A stretch of 64,000 nt of DNA from CBDCGV01 sp965216955 (lineage in GTDB: Bacteria > Bacteroidota > Bacteroidia > Chitinophagales > JADIYW01), in NCBI GenBank assembly GCA_965216955.1, contig CBDCGV010000002.1, positions 1-64,000 on the forward strand, in the 5' to 3' direction. Positions 36,333 to 44,783 of the stretch are shown one piece after another. The translations under genes and the position numbers were made by a program. The notes under the pieces were generated by a model. It had not been told where the DNA came from. It was given only the letters and a program-made list of their open reading frames with translations, and made no database searches. The stretch's first letter is position 1; the number at the start of each line of letters is the position of its first letter.

Positions 36333-37877
36333 ATGAAGAACTATTATTTTAACGAAGATCATGATATTTTTAGACAAGGACTAAGAGCCTTTTTAGAAAA
36401 AGAAGTTAAACCTTTTGTAGATGAATGGGAAGAAAATCAACAGATTCCTAAAGATTTATGGTTGAAATTTGGAGAAATGGGGTATCTAGGTATTAATTTC
36501 CCAGAGCAATATGGAGGAATTGATACCGACTTCTTTTATTCAGTTATTTTCTTAGAGGAAATTTCTAAATGCTGGTCTGGAGGATTTGCAATTACACCAG
36601 TCGCAAGTCATTATATGTCTGTACCATATATTTTAAAACATGGAAGTGACCGACTTAAAGAAAAATATTTACCTGATCTAATAGATGGTAAAAAATTAAG
36701 TTGCATTGGTATTAGCGAGCCAAGTTGCGGTTCTGATGCTGCGAATGCACAAACAAAAGCCATCTTAGATGAAAGTGGCGAATATTATTTAGTGAACGGG
36801 GCAAAAACATTCATTACCAACTCTTACTATGGTGATATTGTTGTTGCAGTTGTAAAAACAAATCCAGAAGCGGGAACAGGCGGGGTAAGCCTCTTGGTGA
36901 TTGATCTAGATAGTGATGGTATTAGTAAAAGAAGACTTAAAAAATTAGGTTGGCATGCTTCTGATACTTGTGAGTTAAATTTTGATGATGTTAAAGTTCC
37001 TGCAGAAAACCTAATTGGCGCCCCTGGTCAAGGTTTTTACTACCTTATGCAAGGGTTACAATTAGAACGTTTGGCTGCCGGAGTTATGGGCTATGCCTCA
37101 TGCGAGGAAGCAATCAAATATTCGCTACAATATATGTCAGAAAGACAAGCTTTTGGAAGACCTATTAATAAATTTCAGGTCTTAAGACATAGAATTGCTC
37201 AACTCTCAAGTGAAGTGGAAGCAGTTAAGGCCTTGACTTTACATGCTAGTAGAATATACGATGATGGACATCTAGACGTAAAATTATGCTCTATGGCAAA
37301 GTTACTTTCAACTGAATTGGCTGATAAATGTATGTATCAATGTTTACAATTCTTTGGTGGCAATGGCTTTATGGAGGACTATAAAATGGCACGTGCTTTT
37401 AGGGATGCCAGAGTGGGAACTATTGGAGGAGGCACCTCTGAGATTATGAGAGAAATTATTTCTAAAATAGTCATTGACGAAGTGGGTTATAAGCCAGTGG
37501 GCAAAAACAATAATGGTAAAGGTTCAAGTGTTATTAGTGAAGATACAAGGCCACAAACCGCTAAAGACATTCTTTTAAGCTTGCCTGAGCGATTGAAAGC
37601 ACATAAAGTAGAAAATGATGCGAATGACACAATTGTTCATTTCAATGTTTCTGGAGCTAATGGTGGCGAGTTTACAGTAAATATAGCCAATGGTAAATGT
37701 ACTGTTACAGAAGGGCATACGGGAAATGCAAAATGTGTAGTTGAAACAGAGGACTCCGTTTATGAAGATGTAGAATTAGGTCGTGCAAATGCGCAAGAAG
37801 CATTTATGAGCGGAAAAATCAAAGTTAGTGACATTGGAGAAATGATGAAGTTTGGAGGACTCTTTAAACGGCTTTAG
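36333..37877 (+). CDS. Acyl-CoA dehydrogenase fused to an SCP2 sterol-carrier domain
   Basis: A paralogue of the preceding gene, with near-matching N-terminus, the ISEPSCGSDAANAQTKA motif and catalytic Glu E245 in LQLERL. Residues 1-385 are the dehydrogenase. A Gly/Asn-rich linker (386-410) leads to an SCP2-type domain (about 411-514) with NVSGANGGEFTVNIANGKC and SGKIKVSDIGEMMKFGGL. SCP2 domains bind lipids such as sterols and fatty acyl-CoA, so the enzyme may bring its own hydrophobic substrate. Length 514 is far above the roughly 385 of typical dehydrogenases. Confidence 0.9.
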   Translation: MKNYYFNEDHDIFRQGLRAFLEKEVKPFVDEWEENQQIPKDLWLKFGEMGYLGINFPEQYGGIDTDFFYSVIFLEEISKCWSGGFAITPVASHYMSVPYILKHGSDRLKEKYLPDLIDGKKLSCIGISEPSCGSDAANAQTKAILDESGEYYLVNGAKTFITNSYYGDIVVAVVKTNPEAGTGGVSLLVIDLDSDGISKRRLKKLGWHASDTCELNFDDVKVPAENLIGAPGQGFYYLMQGLQLERLAAGVMGYASCEEAIKYSLQYMSERQAFGRPINKFQVLRHRIAQLSSEVEAVKALTLHASRIYDDGHLDVKLCSMAKLLSTELADKCMYQCLQFFGGNGFMEDYKMARAFRDARVGTIGGGTSEIMREIISKIVIDEVGYKPVGKNNNGKGSSVISEDTRPQTAKDILLSLPERLKAHKVENDANDTIVHFNVSGANGGEFTVNIANGKCTVTEGHTGNAKCVVETEDSVYEDVELGRANAQEAFMSGKIKVSDIGEMMKFGGLFKRL

Positions 37878-37884
37878 AACATCC

Positions 37885-38391
37885 ATGAAGAAATACCTCA
37901 AAAAAATTAGTATCCGATGGGATGATTTGGATCCTAATCGGCATGTTGGAGCTACAGCATATATGAATTTAATGGATCATGCTAGAATGAGTTATTTCCA
38001 TGATCATGGTTTTACTCAAAAGGACTTTGAAAAACATCAATTGGGACCAATAGTCTTTAATCAACATATCTATTACTTCAAAGAAATTTCTGGAGGATCA
38101 AATGTTTATGTGAGTATAGAGCTTTTAGGGAGTTCTGAAGATTATACATATATTCAATTGAGTCATTCCATATATAATGAAGATGGTGATAGAGTTGCTT
38201 ACGGGTATCTAACAATTTCCTGGATGGATTTGAGTAAAAGAAAATTGATGGGAGCTCCTGTTTCGTCCTTTGCGAAACTTCTGGATGCCATGCCTAGGTC
38301 TGAACAATATAAGATACTGTCAAAACAAGATATTCAACTCCCCTTTATACCTGGAACAAATTCAATACCTATTGAAGAACTAACTTATTAA
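37885..38391 (+). CDS. Acyl-CoA thioesterase, 4HBT hotdog fold
   Basis: The 168-residue product from the ATG at 37885 reads MKKYLKKISIRWDDLDPNRHVGATAYMNLM. DLDPNRHV is the region that holds the catalytic Asp of the 4-hydroxybenzoyl-CoA thioesterase family. A frame from 37852 overlaps the SCP2-fused gene and adds only unlikely residues. It presumably releases CoA from pathway intermediates. The start is seven bases after the preceding stop. Confidence 0.87.
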   Translation: MKKYLKKISIRWDDLDPNRHVGATAYMNLMDHARMSYFHDHGFTQKDFEKHQLGPIVFNQHIYYFKEISGGSNVYVSIELLGSSEDYTYIQLSHSIYNEDGDRVAYGYLTISWMDLSKRKLMGAPVSSFAKLLDAMPRSEQYKILSKQDIQLPFIPGTNSIPIEELTY

Positions 38392-38417
38392 ATATACTTT
38401 CTAATATCAATAAATCG

Positions 38418-39530
38418 ATGACAAAAGGAATTAAAGCACAAATTTCAGAATTTGCAGAAACTCCTATGGAAGGTGTGAATCAATTCTTGACCACTATAGA
38501 ACAAGATATTCCAGATACAAGTGAGTTGGATGATAATGATGTACTTATTAATGTCAGAAGCTCTGCAATCGGGTGGGTAGATTTAATGATGACTAGCGGT
38601 CAATATCAGCATCAACCGCCTTTGCCCTATACTCCGGGATTAGAATATTGCGGTGTCGTTTTATGGAAAGGTAAAAACGTAGAAGATAGTATAACTAAAA
38701 TTGGCGACAAAGTATTGGTTGATGGATTTGTTAGTGGTCCACGTTCTCCTGGAAAGCATCAAAAGTATGGCGGATTCGCGACCTACGCTGTTGCTCCCAA
38801 AGAAGCAATTATTCAGATTCCAGAAAGACTTAATTTCGATCAAGGTTGTAATCTACTAGGTAGTTATGAAACTGCTTATTATTGTTTAATAACCAGTGGA
38901 AAATTGAAAGCTGGTGAAACTGTTTTAATCCATGGGGCCTCAGGAGCTACAGGAATGGCAGCAGTTCATATTGCTAAGTTAATAGGAGCCACCGTTATTG
39001 CAACCGGTCGTTCTGAAGAAAAACTAAGCATTGTTAAAGCACAAGGTGCGGATCATGTAATCAATACAGCCGCTACCAATCCTGATGAAAAAGTTAGAAA
39101 ATTTAGAGGAGACGTAAAAGCCTTAACAGATGGGAAAGGTGTGGATGTGGTTTATGATGGAGTTGGTGGAGCTATTTCTGAAGAAAGCTTACGCTGCGTA
39201 AAGTTTGGGGCAAGGTTTCTAATCGTTGGATGGGCCTCTACCCCCTTTGTGGCTAAAGGAAAAGGACAAAGAGGTGCGCCCAATGCCAACCGGCTTCCAA
39301 CTAACTTAATTTTAATGAAAGGCCTGAAGGTACTAGGGAGCCCAATGGTTATTGCAACACAAAATGATATTAGTATTCGAGCAAAAAGATTAGAAGATAT
39401 ATTTCAATGGGTAAAAGATGGCAAAATCACACCTTATATTTCTCACGTGTTTAAACTAACAAATATAAAAGAGGCCATGTGCGCCAAATGGAATGGAAAG
39501 GTTATTGGAGGAGCGGCTGTGCGACCTTAA
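38418..39530 (+). CDS. Zinc-less medium-chain reductase (NADPH:quinone oxidoreductase-like)
   Basis: A 370-residue MDR-superfamily protein. The NADP motif GASGATGMAAVHIAKLIGATVIATG is present. The Cys/His ligands of the zinc alcohol dehydrogenases are absent, so it belongs to the quinone oxidoreductase or enoyl reductase group. The N-terminal region has PGLEYCGVV. In this cluster it may reduce an enoyl-CoA or enone (inference). Followed by the kinase-like gene 61 bases later. Confidence 0.88.
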   Translation: MTKGIKAQISEFAETPMEGVNQFLTTIEQDIPDTSELDDNDVLINVRSSAIGWVDLMMTSGQYQHQPPLPYTPGLEYCGVVLWKGKNVEDSITKIGDKVLVDGFVSGPRSPGKHQKYGGFATYAVAPKEAIIQIPERLNFDQGCNLLGSYETAYYCLITSGKLKAGETVLIHGASGATGMAAVHIAKLIGATVIATGRSEEKLSIVKAQGADHVINTAATNPDEKVRKFRGDVKALTDGKGVDVVYDGVGGAISEESLRCVKFGARFLIVGWASTPFVAKGKGQRGAPNANRLPTNLILMKGLKVLGSPMVIATQNDISIRAKRLEDIFQWVKDGKITPYISHVFKLTNIKEAMCAKWNGKVIGGAAVRP

Positions 39531-39591
39531 TTTCTAATGGCATCTACACTATAAAATTGAGGATTACATTTTATCATAAGTCACAAATAAC

Positions 39592-40572
39592 ATGAATTCC
39601 GTTTTCAAGAACTACCTCTTAAAAACTACCAATGCTTCTGCATGTGAAGAAATTGAAGTAATTCAAACCCTATGGAGTGATTATGGCAAAATTTCACGTT
39701 TTCAGTTGATTAATTCTTCTATTAATACGGTAGTCGTTAAGTGTATATCATTAAATCTATCAAATAATCATCCGAGAGGTTGGAGTACTGATTTCGCTCA
39801 TAAGCGGAAAATAAAATCTTACAATGTTGAAACATATTGGTATAAAAAATGGAATCACCTTTGTACCAACGATTGCAGGGTTCCAGCATTTATTGGAGCC
39901 ATTTCTGAAGGGAAAAACCAATGGATTATTTTAGAAGATTTAGACACGGAGTTCCCCATACGAAAACACAAGCTCACCTTTTCAGAAGTTAAAGTCTGCC
40001 TAAAATGGTTGGCCAATTTTCATGGTATTTTCTTAACAAAGAAACCTATAGGTTTATGGGAAGTTGGGACCTATTGGCACTTAAATACTCGACCGGATGA
40101 ATTTGAAAAAATTGAACACCAAGAGTTAAAATCGAAAGCGTATCTAATTGATAAAATCTTAAATCAATGCAAATATAAAACGATTGTTCACGGAGATGCG
40201 AAGCTTGCCAATTTTTGCTTTTCCAAAAATAACAGAAATATAGCTGCTGTAGATTTTCAATATGTTGGTGGTGGTTGTGGGATGAAAGATGTTGCTTATT
40301 TTTTAGGAAGTTGTCTATCAAGTTCAGAAGCTGAACAATACGAAGAAGAGTTCTTGAATTATTATTTTTCAGAACTTAGAAAAGCATTTGTTCTATCTAA
40401 ATTCAACTTTAATTTCAAAGAATTAGAATATGAATGGAGAAACATGTATCCAATTGCTTGTACAGATTTCACACGATTCTTATTAGGTTGGATGCCATTA
40501 CATCAAAAAATAAACAATTACACTCTTAATTTGATGAATACTGTATTATCTAGTTTACAGAAAAACTATTAA
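39592..40572 (+). CDS. CHK/EcKL-type phosphotransferase
   Basis: A 326-residue protein of the protein-kinase-like (aminoglycoside phosphotransferase) fold. The catalytic loop is IVHGDAKLANFCFS and the metal-binding Asp lies in AAVDFQYVGGGCGMKDVAYFLG, a wording typical of the CHK/ecdysteroid-kinase-like group. Such proteins often occur with acyl-CoA dehydrogenases and may phosphorylate small hydroxylated molecules. The substrate is unknown. It is the last plus-strand gene of the cluster and ends convergently with the second crotonase. Confidence 0.82.
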   Translation: MNSVFKNYLLKTTNASACEEIEVIQTLWSDYGKISRFQLINSSINTVVVKCISLNLSNNHPRGWSTDFAHKRKIKSYNVETYWYKKWNHLCTNDCRVPAFIGAISEGKNQWIILEDLDTEFPIRKHKLTFSEVKVCLKWLANFHGIFLTKKPIGLWEVGTYWHLNTRPDEFEKIEHQELKSKAYLIDKILNQCKYKTIVHGDAKLANFCFSKNNRNIAAVDFQYVGGGCGMKDVAYFLGSCLSSSEAEQYEEEFLNYYFSELRKAFVLSKFNFNFKELEYEWRNMYPIACTDFTRFLLGWMPLHQKINNYTLNLMNTVLSSLQKNY

Positions 40573-40596
40573 AAAGTGGTTGACTCACTCCTTAGT

Positions 40597-41316
40597 TTAT
40601 ATTTTCAAAAATCTTTTAACACCCATCATAACAAAGTCTCTTTTATCTGCATTAATTGCAGATTTCAATGCGCTTAATGTACCCGATCGAACTCGCATTT
40701 TAGATTCATAATGTGCTTTTAGGTCTAACTTCGTATACTCGTTAGCTAATTTAAGAGCCTCCTCCATTAATTGATTGGGGGCCACTACCCTATCTATAAA
40801 ACCGGCATTTACAGCACTTTCGGGATTATAGGTCTCGGAAAGCAATGTTGTCCTAACAAAGTGTGCGGGTGTGAGCCTTTGTCGACATATCTCAATAGCA
40901 GCATAAGGTAAGGTCAATCCTATGGCCACTTCGTTGGCAACAATTTTAAATGCCCCTTTCGAACACAAACTATAATCGGCAGACAAAAGTAAAAAAGACC
41001 CCATAGCAACAGCATGACCGCTGCATGCAATAACTACGGGCATTGGAAACCCTAAAAGTCTATGCGATAATTCAAAACCTCCAATCAGCATTTTAAAAGC
41101 ATCTGTTACTCCCTTCTTTAAAATTTTTAAATCAAAACCGGCACTAAAAATCCCTTCTTGTCCTGTCAAAACAACAACTGCTTTGTCCTTTTCAGCTTGA
41201 TCTAATACCTTATTAAGTTCTGACAGCATTTTTGGAGATATCAGGTTCTTTGAACCGTCATTCATGGTTATTGTGGCAATTTGATCCTGCTGTTTGTAAT
41301 CTACAATTCCTGACAT
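40597..41316 (-). CDS. Enoyl-CoA hydratase/isomerase family protein
   Basis: A second crotonase-fold enzyme, 239 residues, on the opposite strand. It opens MSGIVDYKQQDQIATITMNDGS. The oxyanion segment GIFSAGFDLKILKKG is present, and the NEVAIGLTLPYAAIEIC region carries the Glu that corresponds to crotonase E164. The E144 counterpart (MGSFLLL) is absent. It may be an isomerase, but the substrate is not predictable. It is divergent from the mscS-like gene and convergent with the kinase gene. Confidence 0.87.
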   Translation of the reverse strand: MSGIVDYKQQDQIATITMNDGSKNLISPKMLSELNKVLDQAEKDKAVVVLTGQEGIFSAGFDLKILKKGVTDAFKMLIGGFELSHRLLGFPMPVVIACSGHAVAMGSFLLLSADYSLCSKGAFKIVANEVAIGLTLPYAAIEICRQRLTPAHFVRTTLLSETYNPESAVNAGFIDRVVAPNQLMEEALKLANEYTKLDLKAHYESKMRVRSGTLSALKSAINADKRDFVMMGVKRFLKI

Positions 41317-41443
41317 AGTATTTTATTTTAAACTCAAATGAGTGCTACCTTAAATTTAATGATAAATTAGACTTAAGTTAGGATCATCATATATAAATAT
41401 AATTGGAATGCATTTTGTTCATTTCAGTAAATCAACTTTTTTT

Positions 41444-42505
41444 ATGGAAAATTTCTTAAATACTTTATTTTCATTCGCAAGTGCTTTTTTTACAGCTCTC
41501 TTTTTTATCGCGCTTTACTTATTGATCAAATTCTTGTTAAGCAGGCAAGCAAAAGGCAAAACAGATTGGGGCATCATTAAACAAATGATCCTATTGGGAG
41601 TTGGTTTTACCGGGGTTATTGCATTCATTTTAGCCTTGCCAATGGAAGAAGAATTAAGAGGGCAAATTACTAGTTTATTAGGAATTGTTATTTCTGCTGT
41701 ATTTGCATTGAGTTCGGCAACATTTATCGGTAATATGTTAGCTGGAATATTATTAAGAGTCATTAACAGTTTTAAACCGGGTGATTTCATCGAAATTGGT
41801 GATTATTTTGGGAGAGTTTCAGAGCGAGGACTTTTTCACACAGAATTGCAAACCATAGATCGAGATTTAACCACGTTACCCAACCTCTTTTTAGCTACTA
41901 ACCCTGTAAAAGTGAAGCGAATGTCGGGTACGTTCATTTCTTCAGAAGTGTCTTTAGGTTATGATGTTTCTAGGCAAAAAATTGAACAGTGTTTATTGAA
42001 AGCAGCTGAAAAAACAGGACTTACCGATGCATTTGTACGCATTACCAGCTTGGGAGACTTCTCCGTAGTTTACTCTGTACATGGTATGTTGAGTGATTTA
42101 AAAAAAATCATTTCTACGAAAACCAAATTAAACGCCATGATACTAGACACGCTTCACGAAGCGAATATAGAAATCGTTTCTCCCAGTTTCATGAATCAAC
42201 GTCCAACTGGCGAAACAATCTTTATTCCAAAAAAAGAACGAAAAAAACCTGTTGCAGAAGTTGAGAATAAAGCCCCTGAAGAGTTGGTTTTTGACAAAGC
42301 AGAACAAGCCGAAAATGTAGAAAAAAGAAAAGAACGTGTAGAAGATATTGATAAAAAGATTCAGGAAGTGCAACAATTAATAAAAGATAGCAACTCTGTT
42401 GAAGAAAAAGAAAAGTTAAAGATCAAATTGGAAAAATTGAAAGAAATAAAGGAAAAAAGCTTAATCAATATTGAAAAGAAAATTGATGAAATGAAAGGGG
42501 AATAA
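41444..42505 (+). CDS. MscS-family mechanosensitive channel with C-terminal coiled coil
   Basis: The ATG at 41444 gives MENFLNTLFSFASAFFTALFF, in which the hydrophobic first helix starts directly. The frame from 41408 adds 12 extra residues. Three or four membrane helices span about 5-115. Then the MscS pore and vestibule part follows, with SSATFIGNMLAGILLRVINSFKPGDFIEIGDYFGRV. The last 90-100 residues are Lys/Glu-rich heptads predicted to be a coiled coil, unlike small MscS. The product is 353 residues. A role in osmotic release is inferred from the family. Confidence 0.85.
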   Translation: MENFLNTLFSFASAFFTALFFIALYLLIKFLLSRQAKGKTDWGIIKQMILLGVGFTGVIAFILALPMEEELRGQITSLLGIVISAVFALSSATFIGNMLAGILLRVINSFKPGDFIEIGDYFGRVSERGLFHTELQTIDRDLTTLPNLFLATNPVKVKRMSGTFISSEVSLGYDVSRQKIEQCLLKAAEKTGLTDAFVRITSLGDFSVVYSVHGMLSDLKKIISTKTKLNAMILDTLHEANIEIVSPSFMNQRPTGETIFIPKKERKKPVAEVENKAPEELVFDKAEQAENVEKRKERVEDIDKKIQEVQQLIKDSNSVEEKEKLKIKLEKLKEIKEKSLINIEKKIDEMKGE

Positions 42506-42612
42506 TTATATGATCAGTAACGGTTATCAACACTTGATATTACGATTTTATCCTATATATCAAAAAAAAGATAAATTGTTTTTAACTTGTTGCAAACAAT
42601 CAATCATAAATT

Positions 42613-43416
42613 ATGAATGTACGTACCGGAATAATACTGCTCTTGCTTCTGGGCACACTTTTATATGGAGGCCACAGATGGGCTTGTCATATCACCAACG
42701 CATGTTGCAAAAGTAGTTGTAATAAAGCAATAGCTGAAAATGTAACAACAAAATGGTCTACAGTAGATGTAGAAAGGAATAAAGAGTTATTTCCTGCTTT
42801 CAAAGACAATTTATTAGCAGAGTTTGACAAAAAGAAAAATGTTCTAAAAATTACAGGACTTTATTATCCTGATGAAGAATACAATGGGAAGTTTGAAAAC
42901 CTAGGACTGGCTAGAGCTGATCAAATTAGAAGAAAGATGTTTGATAGAGGATACCGCAAAAGTATTCACATAGACTCAAGAATGTTAGAAGGAACAATAG
43001 AAGATAAAGAATCTGCTTTTAAAGCAGCCGATTTTGACAAAGTTGATTTCGAAAGCATGGCAGCCAGAGTTGAAGAACGTGACGGAAAAATCATTTTCTA
43101 CTTCCCTTTTAATTCTGACGACCCTAAAATCAATCCAAATATTCGACTATATCTTTCTGAAATGGTTGAAGATATGAAAGATGGGAATGATGCCATTTAT
43201 TTAAGTGGTCATACAGATAATGTTGGCGAGGACGATGTTAATATGGGAGTTTCTCAACAAAGAGCCGATGCAATTAAAACTCTATTGGTTTCTTATGGCA
43301 TTGATGAAGGAAGAATTACCACCGAAGCATTTGGAGAAACACAACCTCAGGCAGATAATGACACCGATAGAGGCCGTGCCTTAAATCGTAGAGTAGAACT
43401 AATTTTAAACAAGTAA
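42613..43416 (+). CDS. OmpA-family protein
   Basis: The 267-residue protein has an N-terminal hydrophobic anchor (about 5-23), a central region of unknown fold, and a C-terminal OmpA domain (about 155-267). In the latter, YLSGHTDNVGEDDVNMGVSQQRADAIKTLL and GRALNRRVELIL are diagnostic of peptidoglycan binding. It is probably anchored in the inner or outer membrane and links envelope layers. The next gene, 12 bases later, is likely cotranscribed. Confidence 0.87.
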   Translation: MNVRTGIILLLLLGTLLYGGHRWACHITNACCKSSCNKAIAENVTTKWSTVDVERNKELFPAFKDNLLAEFDKKKNVLKITGLYYPDEEYNGKFENLGLARADQIRRKMFDRGYRKSIHIDSRMLEGTIEDKESAFKAADFDKVDFESMAARVEERDGKIIFYFPFNSDDPKINPNIRLYLSEMVEDMKDGNDAIYLSGHTDNVGEDDVNMGVSQQRADAIKTLLVSYGIDEGRITTEAFGETQPQADNDTDRGRALNRRVELILNK

Positions 43417-43428
43417 ACCAATTATAAA

Positions 43429-44028
43429 ATGATTTTATTACATAGTATTTCATGTCCAATGGCTTGGTTACAAGCTATATTATTTGGCCTTTTATGTGCC
43501 TTATTAGGCTATTTATTAAGAAAATTCATGTGTAACAACGACGATGAAATTAATGCCTTAAAGGCAGAGATTGCACGATTAAAAGCTGCACTATCTGACT
43601 GTGAAAGCAGTAAGTCTACTATGGCTGCCGCTGCACCTATTGTAGACACTAGTGGAGAAGATGCTTTACGAGCAGAAATTGCATCATTAAAAGCTGATTT
43701 AGAATCTGCAAGATCGGGCTCAGGATCAGGTGCGGGAGATTTTGGACTTACTCCTTTAGGGGCTACGCCGATTAAAGTAGATGATTTGAAAAAAATTGAA
43801 GGTATCGGTCCAAAAATTGCCGAACTTTGTAACGGTATTGGAATCCATTCATTTGAGCAATTGGCGCATGCCCCAGTAGCAACATTACAAAAAATGTTGG
43901 ATGATGCTGGTCCAGCATATAAAGTTCATGTTCCAAATACATGGCCAGCGCAAGCAAACTTGGCTGCTCAAGGTTTATGGAAGCAACTAGAAGCTTGGCA
44001 GGATATTTTAGATGGAGGAAAAATTTAA
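43429..44028 (+). CDS. Membrane protein with coiled coil and C-terminal helix-hairpin-helix domain
   Basis: The 199-residue protein has one membrane helix near 13-32, an Ala/Lys/Glu-rich coiled coil (about 38-95), a Gly/Ser linker, and a C-terminal segment DDLKKIEGIGPKIAELCNGIGI followed by FEQLAHAPVATLQKMLDDAG. That segment is a helix-hairpin-helix like those in DNA-binding or L21/Rho N-type proteins. The C-terminus is WKQLEAWQDILDGGKI. It shares an operon with the OmpA-type gene and ends with a strong terminator at 44049-44080. Why an envelope protein should carry this fold is unclear. Confidence 0.8.
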   Translation: MILLHSISCPMAWLQAILFGLLCALLGYLLRKFMCNNDDEINALKAEIARLKAALSDCESSKSTMAAAAPIVDTSGEDALRAEIASLKADLESARSGSGSGAGDFGLTPLGATPIKVDDLKKIEGIGPKIAELCNGIGIHSFEQLAHAPVATLQKMLDDAGPAYKVHVPNTWPAQANLAAQGLWKQLEAWQDILDGGKI

Positions 44029-44048
44029 ATGATTATTTTTTACTTTGT

Positions 44049-44080
44049 AAAAAAGGCTGCTTATCAAAGCAGCCTTTTTT
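44049..44080 (+). terminator. Rho-independent terminator
   Basis: AAAAAAGGCTGCTT (44049-44062) pairs perfectly with AAGCAGCCTTTTTT (44067-44080) around a 4-base loop, and a T-run follows. It ends the OmpA-HhH unit and separates it from the Crp gene. Confidence 0.88.
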
Positions 44081-44137
44081 GTTTACTATCTTTCATATAA
44101 GTATGTTTGTAAAACATTCCTTAGCATCTGCATCTCA

Positions 44138-44710
44138 ATGGATAAATGGATACGATATATTGAATCAATTCTTGGTAAATCAATATCTGAAAACTTAAAG
44201 AATGCATTGTATGAATATGCTCATATTGAAGTTTATCCCAAATCATATTTATTACTTCGAGAAAGTAAAATATGTCATAGAATGTATTTCATTAATTCAG
44301 GTACTGTTAGAACATTTTATTATCACAATGACAAAGAAGTGACTTCATGGGTGTACAATGAAAATCAATTATTGTGTTCTTGGCATAGTTTTATCCTTCA
44401 AAAGCCTTCTTTTGAAAATGTTGAAATTAATGAAGATGCCGAAATTGCTTCCCTATCTTTTTCTCAAATTCAGGAACTCCTAAACAATTATCCTCAATTT
44501 GAAAGATATAATCGCATTGCTCTCGAACAACAATTGGCCTTCTTAGACGAGTATTATAAAGGTTACATGTTTCTGTCTGCCAAAGAAAAATATGAAAACC
44601 TTATAGCCTATTTTCCTGACATTGAACAGCGTGTTAATTTAGGTCATATTGCCTCACTACTTGGGATTAGTCAGGAAACTTTAAGTAGGCTAAGAGGTAA
44701 AAAGAAATAA
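44138..44710 (+). CDS. Crp/Fnr-family transcriptional regulator
   Basis: The 190-residue protein has a cyclic-nucleotide-binding-like sensor (about 20-115) and a C-terminal helix-turn-helix (about 165-190). No N-terminal Cys cluster is present, so it is not an oxygen-sensing FNR. The recognition helix reads QETLSRLR. E180, S183 and R184 match the Glu-x2-Ser-Arg triad with which FNR reads TTGAT. Two TTGAT-N4-ATCAA sites are found directly downstream, ahead of the next two transcription units, so these are its probable targets. The effector is unknown, and heme/NO or redox are options. Confidence 0.85.
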   Translation: MDKWIRYIESILGKSISENLKNALYEYAHIEVYPKSYLLLRESKICHRMYFINSGTVRTFYYHNDKEVTSWVYNENQLLCSWHSFILQKPSFENVEINEDAEIASLSFSQIQELLNNYPQFERYNRIALEQQLAFLDEYYKGYMFLSAKEKYENLIAYFPDIEQRVNLGHIASLLGISQETLSRLRGKKK

Positions 44711-44722
44711 ATAATTCTCATT

Positions 44723-44736
44723 TTGATCTACATCAA
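44723..44736. promoter_or_regulatory. FNR-type operator upstream of the GyrI-like gene
   Basis: TTGATctacATCAA matches the FNR/DNR consensus TTGAT-N4-ATCAA. The centre lies 29.5 bases before CATGTTTG (44759-44766), a near-match to the -7 consensus. The predicted transcription start is at about 44771, so the box sits at -41.5, the classical activating position. The other site in the window has exactly the same spacing. Confidence 0.65.
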
Positions 44737-44753
44737 AGTTTTAAAACTTTGAT
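44732..44753. promoter_or_regulatory. 22-bp perfect palindrome overlapping the FNR-type box
   Basis: ATCAAAGTTTT and its complement make an exact 22-base palindrome that shares the right half-site of the FNR box. It may be a second overlapping operator (ATCAAA-N10-TTTGAT). It is not a good terminator, because no T-run follows. Confidence 0.5.
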
Positions 44754-44758
44754 TGCTT

Positions 44759-44766
44759 CATGTTTG
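44759..44766 (+). promoter_or_regulatory. -7 promoter element of the GyrI-like gene
   Basis: CATGTTTG fits seven of eight positions of TAnnTTTG and lies at the same distance from the FNR-type box as the second site. The predicted transcript begins near 44771, so the in-frame ATG at 44760 cannot be the start. Confidence 0.5.
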
Positions 44767-44783
44767 TATTAAAATTATTGAAC

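Noticed and set aside
44732..44753. The 22-bp palindrome as a terminator of the Crp-type gene
   Set aside because: No T-run follows, and the palindrome overlaps a well-placed operator, so a regulatory role is more likely.
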